A stretch of 64,000 bases of DNA. It comes from Salvia splendens. Taxonomy: Eukaryota > Streptophyta > Magnoliopsida > Lamiales > Lamiaceae. Under the pieces are notes generated by a model. That model was not told the DNA's origin. It did no database searches and was given only the letters and a program-made list of their open reading frames with translations. The translations under genes were made by a program, and so were the position numbers. This document shows positions 56,901 to 64,000 of this stretch, one piece after another. Each line of letters starts with the position of its first letter. Position 1 is the stretch's first letter. The stretch spans positions 21,448,188-21,512,187 of the forward strand of contig NC_056053.1 of the NCBI RefSeq assembly GCF_004379255.2. Reading direction: 5' to 3'.

Positions 56901-57817
56901 AGTTGAAAAGACAATTGTCTGAACGATTCTCCATGAAAGATCTTGGAGAGGCTAATCAAATTTTGTGCATAAGAATCGAGCGTGACAAGGCGGCAGGAAA
57001 ATTGTATCTTTCGCAAGCTGCTTACATTGGTAAGGTTTTGGAAAGATTCAACATGGATAATTCGAAGCCAGTAAGTGTGCCTTTGGGCAGTCACTTTAAG
57101 CTGTCGAAGAAGGAGTCGCCGAGTACAAAAGAAGAACGTGCTGAAATGAAGAAAATTCCTTATGCTTCAGCAATTGGCGGTATTATGTATGCAATGGTGT
57201 GTACGAGGCCTGATATTGCACAAGCAGTGGGAGTAGTGAGCCGGTTCATGGGTGATCCGTGCAAGCAACATTGGGAAGCAGTTAAATGAATCCTTCGATA
57301 CTTGAGAGGTACTACAGAAAGCGTCTTATGTTTCAATGGAAAGAATGTCGAGCTGGCAGGTTATGTGGATGCAGACTTGGCGTCCAATGATCTTGATGGG
57401 AGAAGAAGCACAACCGGGTATGTATTTACTTATGGTGGTACTGCTATTTCATGGACTTTTAAGTTGCAGAAGACTGTTGCTTTGTCTACTACGGAGGCTG
57501 AATATGTAGCTGCGACAGAGGCAAGCAAGGAGATGGTGTGGTTGCAGAGTTTCTTAGATGAACTTGGGAAGGAGAACAAGAGTAGCATACTCTACAGTGA
57601 TAGTCAGAGTGCTATTTTCTTGGCGAAGAATCCAGCGTTTCATTCTAGGACAAAGCATGTGGAGTTGAAATATCATTACATCCGACACCTAGTGGAGATG
57701 AAAATCCTGCAACTTGTGAAGATACTTGGAAGTGAGAATCCTGCAGACATGTTTACTAAGGTGGTGACCTTAGAGAAATTGAAGCTATGCATAGCTTCAA
57801 TTGGCCTTGGAACTTGA
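53946..57817 (+). pseudogene. Copia element 2 gag-pol polyprotein, lightly damaged
   Basis: Starts at ATG 53946 with gag (IAVEKFDGSDFGFWKMQIED). It then has a CCHC knuckle (CWNCDEFGHFRNQC), protease (WVLDSGASFHSC), GAG-pre-integrase (CHCRLGHMSEKG), integrase (DDSTRKLWVYFLKSKSD, RSDNGGEYE, PQQNGIAERMNR), RT (MDVKTAFLHGDL, LYVDDMLIAGGD) and RNase H (VDADLASNDLDGRRSTTGY), ending at 57817. Breaks: a frameshift at about 55138-55150; TAG at 56138-56140; and TGA at 56363-56365 and 57287-57289. Both TGA codons replace a Trp that is normal in the family (the W of TWELV and of VKWILRYL). All domains are otherwise present and catalytic motifs are intact. Confidence 0.93.
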
Positions 57818-57905
57818 AGAGAAGGTTAGGCGATGCTAAGCGGATGAAGGGATGAGATCACGAGGAAATGGTTGTTTAGGAGTTGTTAGTTTCCAAGTGG
57901 GAGAT

Positions 57906-58222
57906 TGTTAATTATGGAGCCTAAAATATCTCCTACCATGTTTAGGATTTGTTTCCTTGAAGTATATTTCCTTGTGATAGATTTATTCCTTAAAAGATAT
58001 TTCCTTATGGAATATGATTCCTAGTTTGACTAGAATTATGGCTCTCTAGTTACTTATAAATAGAGGTGCTCCCTCATTGTTATATCATCCTGAAATTATA
58101 TAGTGAAATCCTTGGCTTGGCATCACCCCCAGACGTAGATACACATTGTATCGAACTGGGTAAACAACTTCTTGTGTTCATTCTCTTTCATATTCGTGAT
58201 TGCCTGTGTTTATTTCCCAACA
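57906..58222 (+). repeat. 3' LTR of copia element 2
   Basis: 317 bp with TATAAATA at 58055-58062, followed by GTCCC. Confidence 0.95.
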
Positions 58223-59531
58223 GTCCCTTCCCCAAGGCCTCATGGCTACTTACCTTTGGACTTTCCCTTGATCAACGAGATCAGTAGCTTCAACCAAAGT
58301 TCGCGTCAGAGCTACAGGAGCGTGGTGAAGAGCAACTCTACTGATTTAGTGCCACGGACGTATCTGTATCTCCATCTGGCTCATGTCTCATGACTATGAT
58401 GACCAAGACAAGCTTTTTTTCTGCGATCAAGATCAAGCACGCCTGCAGAGTATCCCCTGGTTGGTATTGAAGTCGGATAACTACTTCGCTCCATTTCTTT
58501 TCCTGATGCCCTCGTTTTAGCAGGAGCTCCACAGCCTCTTCCCGGACAAGGAGACTGTGTTCCACTTCTTGGGGCGTTATCTCTTCCACCCGACAAACAC
58601 AGTTTGGGGGCTTATAAGCCGATACTATGAAGCTTATCTGTCGAAGGCGGATGTTACAGTAGGAATACAAATAAGGCCATTTGATGCTACACCTGATCCA
58701 GTCATAGTGGATCAGATTCTGTCTTGCACAACGAGGGAGAATGTACACCCGTAGATGAGCCAGCAGGAAGGAGGCGCCAACTCATCCATTAAGCAGAAGA
58801 AGGTATCTGTGCTGGTCACCTCTCTGAGCTCTGGCTACTTCGAGCAAATAAGAGACTTGTACTGGGAGAATCCCACCACGACCGGGGAGGTGGTTGCAGT
58901 GTTCCAACCGAGTAATGAAAGGTATCAGCAGTCGGAGAAGCAGAACCACAACCGGAAGGCATGGGCAGAGATTTACCTGCTGAGCCTGACTGACAAACTG
59001 GTGACGAGTTCTTCGTCGACTTTTGGTTGTGTGGCTCAAGGGCTTGGAGGGGTAAGGCCGTGGATACTGTCTGAGACTGAGAACCAGACAGCACCAGATC
59101 CACCGTGTAGACGAGTCATGTCAATGGAGCCATGCTTCCATTCTCCCGCATTCTTCGACTGCAAAACGAAGAGAGGAATTGATCCAGGCGCTGTTGTGCC
59201 TCATGTTAGGCATTGTGAAGATAGGAGCTGGGGTTTGAAGCTATTTCAAAATCACAGTAAATAAAACAATTTGTGTCATTCTTAAGAAACTTGACACTTT
59301 TGTAAACTGCTAGACTTAATCTTGCGCACACACAAAAAAAGAGAGTTTATTTAATAATGGTAAATGTTTTTGCCCAAAAAAGGCAAAACTCACAAACCAA
59401 AAGAGCGTTTATATAATGATCCACAGTTTGCCATAAAGTGAACAAATTGTACTTGGCAGAAACAACTGCAGTTCACTAGTTTCTGCCTCAAAATCTGTAG
59501 TTTGATGATCAGCATATGATTCAGCTGCATC

Positions 59532-60416
59532 TCAGTTTTTCCTCCCTTCAGACAAGATAATGTGGTAGCCATGCCTGAATTTGCGAAAATTGAAATGAAT
59601 TAGTACGTGCAATTAACGATTAATCGATTATAGAGTAGAGATCGGGGGAAATTTCATCATAACGAAATATGCTATGAAAGAAAACCCACGTTGATTTAAA
59701 TGGTGCACTGGTCACCCCTACAGGTGTGTTAAACGCCACCTCCTGAAACGGACCAGCCATCTTACCACGTGGGAACCATCCTAGATCCCCACCTTTCTTC
59801 CCTGATGGGCATTCCGAATATTCTGCAGCTATCTGAAGAAGAGAAATAAAGAAACAAGGTTGTAAATGTGAGCTTCGCCTCTGTCTCTCATGCTAACAAA
59901 TCACCTCATCGGTTTAGTATTTTAGTTCTTTCTAATCAATCAAGATTCAAAGTCTAAAGTTTAATGCTTGATTATCAACAAAAAGCATATCTTGCTCTTA
60001 AGATACTTGCAAATGAAAATTTACAATCATGCAATTGTTCCTAACCATTGAAAACAAGACATAACATCAGAAATCAATACCTTAGCAAACTCAGCTGGTG
60101 GAACTTTGTCTCCGTTACTGAGCCAGCCATCCTGTAGCTTCTTATAGGCTTCATTGATCTTTCCTTGCTTCTCACACAAGACATGCCTAGCTAATAAAAG
60201 TTAACAACAGATGCCAAGAAATCATTAACACACAATAAATCTAATACACTACACTACTAAAGTTGTAGTTGGGGGTAAGGAGGAACCTTTAACATATGCG
60301 CAAGTTCCTAAACCATCCGATTTCCCTCCTTTTGCTTTGCCCTTCGATCCAGCATCGTCACTGCCCCCAGCTGATTTTCCCTTGCCTTTTCCGGCTGACT
60401 TGGAATCCTTCCCCAT
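59532..60416 (-). CDS. Parvulin-type peptidyl-prolyl isomerase, PIN4/Par14 homologue
   Basis: Four coding exons (60287-60416, 60081-60190, 59690-59832, 59532-59574) join in frame to 141 residues. The N-terminus is Gly/Ser/Lys-rich and basic (MGKDSKSAGKGKGKSAGG), as in Par14, where it binds DNA/preribosomes. The rotamase domain follows: ARHVLCEKQGKINEAYKKLQ, AEYSECPSGKKGGDLGWFPR, GKMAGPFQEVAFNTPVG and HGYHIILSEGRKN at the C-terminus. No WW domain is present, so it is not Pin1, and the phosphate-binding basic loop of Pin1 is absent. It catalyses cis-trans isomerisation of prolyl bonds; the plant role is poorly defined. A leader intron probably ends shortly upstream of the ATG, with a first exon near 60940-60985. 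Confidence 0.9.
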
Positions 60417-60469
60417 CACTGCACACATGCATATACGACAAGACGCCCAAAAATAAGAGAGATTAAACT

Positions 60470-60507
60470 AAGGATACACCAAATCCACACCCCTTATGAT
60501 TGAAGGA
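60470..60507. repeat. 38-bp direct repeat, copy 1
   Basis: AAGGATACACCAAATCCACA followed by CCCCTTATGATTGAAGGA. A near-identical copy (one T for A) lies 1.13 kb to the right at 61604-61641. Confidence 0.85.
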
Positions 60508-61603
60508 TAGCATAATTGACAATTTTCCCTCCTTATTTCATATGCAGACTTCATCAATTTATCAAGTACTTATCCAATCTCATATAATATGAGAGATCAT
60601 GCAGCTAATGAACTAAAAAACTGTATATTATTCTCCACAGCATCTGAATATATAGAATCCCCAAACGAAAAAAAAAATTAAACAGGACAACTAAACCTTC
60701 TTATCCCCCATCTAAAACCTCATCATAAAAACATAATGAAATTCGATTGAGGCAGAAATAATTCTACAGCAAACGAATTCCAGCCATCTCACCCACTGAC
60801 AATAAATTCCACACGGAAAGAAAAATCTTTCTTCTCCGAGCTAAATTAGAAGAAGTAGGCGCAATGGATTAAGCAATCACGAGTATTAACAGAAAAAATC
60901 AACGATAAATGCAAATTTAGTAGCATAGAATCGTACCTCGGAAGTGAATATTTTAGAGTTGCGGAGAAAAATCTCCATTTCTTCTTCAAGTAGTGGATTT
61001 AGTATTCCTTTGCGTGACTGATTTGACGACTTTACCCCTAAAACCCTTGACCGTATTGGACATCAAATATTTGATTGTTTGCAATGTTGATTTGATTTGT
61101 TTATAAATTATAAGTGTGTTATTCTCAAATTTAACCTATTAAATAATACTTCATCACCAAAAATCGTTTTATTGGTGTACAAAATTGATAAAATAGAAAA
61201 AAGCAAAAGATACGGGGTAAAGTAGGAGGGGAAGAGAAAAAATATTGATAAAATACAAGATGAATAGATAAAAAGGTGAGTACTATAATAAATTGAGAGT
61301 AACTTTCCGTTTTTAGTATGATACTATTACTAATTTTAATGAAAGAACAAAAATGAAAAAAAAATAGATTTCATGAAATGTGAGGTGTGAAATTGGAATT
61401 CTAGTCTTCAATTTCAAATCCTAGTAAAAAATGGATATTTTTATGAAACAGACTAAAAAGAAAGGGTACATGCTCTTGTATAATGGGGAGAGAGGATATT
61501 TAAATATGAAATTGAATTATAACTAAAAATATCTCAACTACACAATGTGAATTTCATATATAAAGTGTACATACACTACACATGTTAGATAACCTTTTTA
61601 TTG

Positions 61604-61641
61604 AAGGATACACCAAATCCACACCCCTTTTGATTGAAGGA
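61604..61641. repeat. 38-bp direct repeat, copy 2
   Basis: Matches 60470-60507 with one difference. The sequences beyond the repeat diverge on both sides. Confidence 0.85.
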
Positions 61642-62055
61642 AATTCCAAATACTTATTAGTTAGATACCTTCATTGCATATATCCATAACACACGTATAC
61701 AAAAAATACATACACTGATACTACACATACTACATACACTATACACAAAATATACACGATACAAATACACATTGCATGTGTATAATGTGTATGTAGTGTG
61801 TATATTAGTACTAGTTGCATATATACCCGTAGAGAATTTCAAAACGCTGAAATACTGATATAGCGAAATTATCGTAAATAAAAGATTCATGCAAAATATA
61901 GTACATTAAAACTCATTTCTATAAATCAAATTATTTGTTATACCTAAAAATCTAATGTTGCAATATAGATAGAAAAGCAAAAAGTGAGGCCAATTAGCGT
62001 GTTCCTGAACAGCGTTTCTTGTGTAAAAATGCATGAAAGCGATTCTTGAATCCTA

Positions 62056-64000
62056 CTATTCGGAATCAGAGTCAGAGAACGCTACTTGCTCTGCATTTTT
62101 GGGATCAAAATCAGTGGTGGACGGAGGGATAAGCTGGTTGGATACACTCCCTCTTTTACCTCTCATTCGCCTTCGTTTCTCCTCTTCCTGCTTTCGTTTC
62201 TCCTCTTCCTGCAACCAGTTCGAGCAGTCAACACAAGATTATGCGTAAGCGTCTTTTATTAAACGCTAAAATAGAGCCTGTAGGTAGAAGTTACCCGACC
62301 TTTGTTTGATCGCACTCGTTTTGGCTGTCGTTGGATTGAGTTTGAGTTTGAGTTTGAGCTGATCGGTTTTTATTTAGCCAAATGTAGCCAGATGACATCA
62401 AAGCTAGCAGAAGCAGAGATGGCCCGATTCTTGGATCACCGAGGTGATCAGTGAAACGGGATTTGAAGCTGCTGGCCAAGTGTTTGATGTTGCCTCCTGA
62501 AGGGACGAGCCTTTTGGTGTTCTGCGTCCAGCTCTGATCGGCCTCCTCAGGAACCAGCTCCGGAGCTTTTGTTCTCTGCAGAAACACAAGCACATTTGAG
62601 CAACACAAATTCGATCTCATCCTTTCACGTGAGGGAGGAACCGACTTACAAAAGGAGGGATCTCTCTGGAGTCGCCATCAGAAATTATTCGAGAAATCCA
62701 GCTTATGATCTGAGGCCAAGTAAATTTGAAGATGGTAACATAAGCATTGTTTACTAATCATGTGAATTAATATGAGTTTCGAAGAACTCTTAACCTCAGA
62801 AGTTTCGCTTGTGCCATTGTACTTGGCAACCAGTGTTGACACCGGATCAGATTCAGTCTGATACCAAGAATGCAAGATGTGCTCCTGTTTCTTCGCGTCT
62901 AGCTTCTCATCCCTAGGGAACCTCTCGTATCGCACTATAAACAAACGAGCTGCATCCACCATACTGCGTCTAGGCCCACACGTCTCAAAGCTATCTTCAG
63001 AATGGAGATTGAAGAAACAATATTTCTGCAAGAAAATATCACCTCCCCTTAAAACTACAGCATGTGATGCAAAAAAGCGCTCCCGTGTAATTACTGAACT
63101 ACAAAATCATCCCAGAATACAAAACGATCAAAGTGAAAAGAGAAGGACCGAGGCTCACATTCTGGGCCTCCCCATCTAGCCAGGCAAATGTTAGTCGTTT
63201 TTGTTCAAGTGCTGACGCAGCTGGAGCAGATGCGGGTTCTTGATCAACTGTGCCTGTCGTATCCGTAAGTTTATCTTGTACTTTGCGCATGGTCTGTAAA
63301 AAAATGTCAGTTACTTCACTTTACGCCATAGTCTACCATGGAAAAGGGAATAAAATACTCGATTATAAAGTATCCTCACTTGGCGCATTTTACTGAGTTC
63401 TGGGCTTGGCCTTCCAGCAACAAGGGCACAATACCATATCTTGGTATCTTTCCCAGCACGTGAATGGCCATTGACGTCACAACCTAACTCCATCGAGGTC
63501 AGGCTTCTCAACTGGGGAAGCACTGCAAGAAGCAACACAAGGTTCAGAAACTTGCCTACTGTGACTGATTACATTGCTTTAGAAAGTGTCTCAATTAACG
63601 AAACGAAACATGTACCGTGATATTTGTTTTTCTCCATGAGATCTATAAACGTCGAACTGTTGATATGTCCTGAAAATTATAGATCTGTTAGCATGTAACA
63701 AATTAAATTTGAACAGACTTGTCCAACTCAACAAGGATGGAAGACGAGCTGGTGCACACCTTCATGCACCACAGGTTCGACTCCTGGATCTTTCACAAAT
63801 ACTATTGCGGGAGCGGACTCCACACCAAACCTGTTTGCTGAGAAATATGAAACAACTACAAAAATATGCGCAGGAGAAGGAGAAAACAGAAAAGAGTATA
63901 CATACATATTCCACCAGAAAGCGGATTCCTCTTGTCTCCACATAGCAAAGGCAAAGGTGGCATATGGCGAGTAAGTTCTGGTAGCCTGGCGAATGAATGG
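62056..64000 (-). CDS. Unrecognised thioredoxin-fold-like gene, 3' exons only
   Basis: Nine exons join in frame and run off the right edge: 63906-64000 (partial), 63760-63830, 63616-63669, 63380-63522, 63159-63293, 62795-63025, 62650-62709, 62300-62575, 62056-62208. The first visible part (FAFAMWRQEESAFWWNMFGV, ESAPAIVFVKDPGVEPVV) resembles the beta-strand/cis-Pro region of thioredoxin-like domains. Later parts include FAWLDGEAQN and CGPRRSMVDAARLFIVRYER. A hydrophobic segment (IGPSLLLLALMSSGYIWL) could be a membrane span. The tail is charged (EEEKRKQEEEKRRRMRGKRG), ending SDSDSE. This layout recalls membrane J-domain/thioredoxin proteins (DNAJC16- or ERDJ3A-like), but any J domain would lie outside the window, so the name is not claimed. 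Confidence 0.6.

Larger units (their letters stand above)
53588..58222 (+). mobile_element. Ty1/copia LTR retrotransposon 2, 4635 bp
   Basis: LTRs 53588-53904 and 57906-58222, both 317 bp, begin TGTTAATTATGG and end CCCAACA. By eye they differ at seven bases (about 2 %). The exact target duplication GTCCC flanks it (53583-53587 and 58223-58227). The primer-binding site TGGTATCAAGAGCC begins at 53907. A purine-rich AAGTGGGAGA precedes the 3' LTR. The polyprotein resembles the Tnt1/Tork group (gag start, YVDDMLIAGGD in RT). It is unrelated in LTR sequence to the element at 17496 and has few breaks. Confidence 0.95.
52948..59264 (+). pseudogene. Fucosyltransferase pseudogene (tandem copy) split by copia element 2
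   Basis: The copy matches the gene at 48751 throughout. Exon 1 remnant 52948-53056 keeps the anchor (MPVFLGLVLGFSILFYVSV) and LDLTPQKG. The intron is only ~155 bp, against 1147 bp in the intact gene, through internal deletion, and its acceptor is altered (CTCAG changed to GGCAT). Exon 2 restarts near 53210 (SPIEVPKDKLLGDDLPTGFD). A net +5-base change at about 53466-53490 breaks the frame before the GLGNR motif. A ~24-bp segment is missing at the copia insertion point. After the element, homology resumes at 58223. It carries a small insertion at about 58380-58390, an in-frame TAG at 58517-58519 and another TAG at 58752-58754, then a long intact stretch to the stop at 59264. It is not functional. 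Confidence 0.93.
60417..62055. other. PIN4 leader intron, promoter and intergenic DNA
   Basis: 60417 to about 60935 looks like a 5'-UTR intron, with the leader exon and promoter to about 61000. The rest is AT-rich. It includes a 38-bp direct duplication (60470-60507 and 61604-61641) and a TACACA-rich stretch with palindromic TGTGTATAATGTG sequence at about 61690-61815. No gene is seen. Confidence 0.5.

Overview
The window is nuclear DNA of a flowering plant, most likely a eudicot. It holds interrupted genes with GT-AG introns, several plant-specific families (SnRK1 kinase, NEN exonuclease, xyloglucan xylosyltransferase, GT37 fucosyltransferase, plant F-box) and many plant transposon types. 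The genus cannot be fixed from sequence alone. Protein wording suggests an asterid, but that is a weak inference. I saw no CRISPR array, operon, rRNA or convincing tRNA.

Layout. 1-1645: the 3' end of a SnRK1 alpha-type kinase gene (+). 2514-8839: a 17-exon TPR/RING/LON-domain E3 ligase gene (-), tail-to-tail with the kinase gene and carrying a decayed PIF/Harbinger element in an intron. 8840-16933: a gene-free, AT-rich stretch with a Harbinger-type MITE, a Stowaway-like MITE and two adjacent hAT elements with perfect 8-bp target-site duplications. 16934-22545: an F-box gene (-) cut in two by a very young Ty1/copia element. 24383-25756: an intronless XXT5-like xyloglucan xylosyltransferase (-). 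27037-28933: a nearly complete PIF/Harbinger transposon. 29387-34797: a VTI1-type SNARE gene (+) whose first intron holds a 3.4-kb non-autonomous LTR element with three tandem-repeat arrays. 35237-38739: a NEN-type DEDDh exonuclease gene (-). About 40.1 kb: a PPR remnant. 40736-44929: a plastid-type ribulose-phosphate 3-epimerase gene (-) with three frame-breaking indels and a 1.47-kb solo LTR in an intron. 48751-51592: a GT37 fucosyltransferase gene (+). 52948-59264: its tandem, degenerated copy, split by a second copia element. 59532-60416: a PIN4/Par14-type parvulin (-). 62056-64000: the 3' part of an unrecognised thioredoxin-fold-like gene (-) that runs off the window.

How the genes relate. 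They are independent housekeeping or cell-wall genes. XXT5 and the fucosyltransferase both act on cell-wall glycans in the Golgi (xyloglucan side-chain xylose; terminal fucose), but they lie about 23 kb apart, so this is not a cluster. The strongest theme is transposon traffic. Insertions are present in introns of at least five genes and in two coding regions, and several have one to seven LTR differences. I found no clear undescribed biological system. The best candidates for a second look are the array-bearing LTR element at 29702-33067, the young but coding-defective copia element in the F-box gene, the 1.68-kb hAT element, and the lesions in the epimerase gene.
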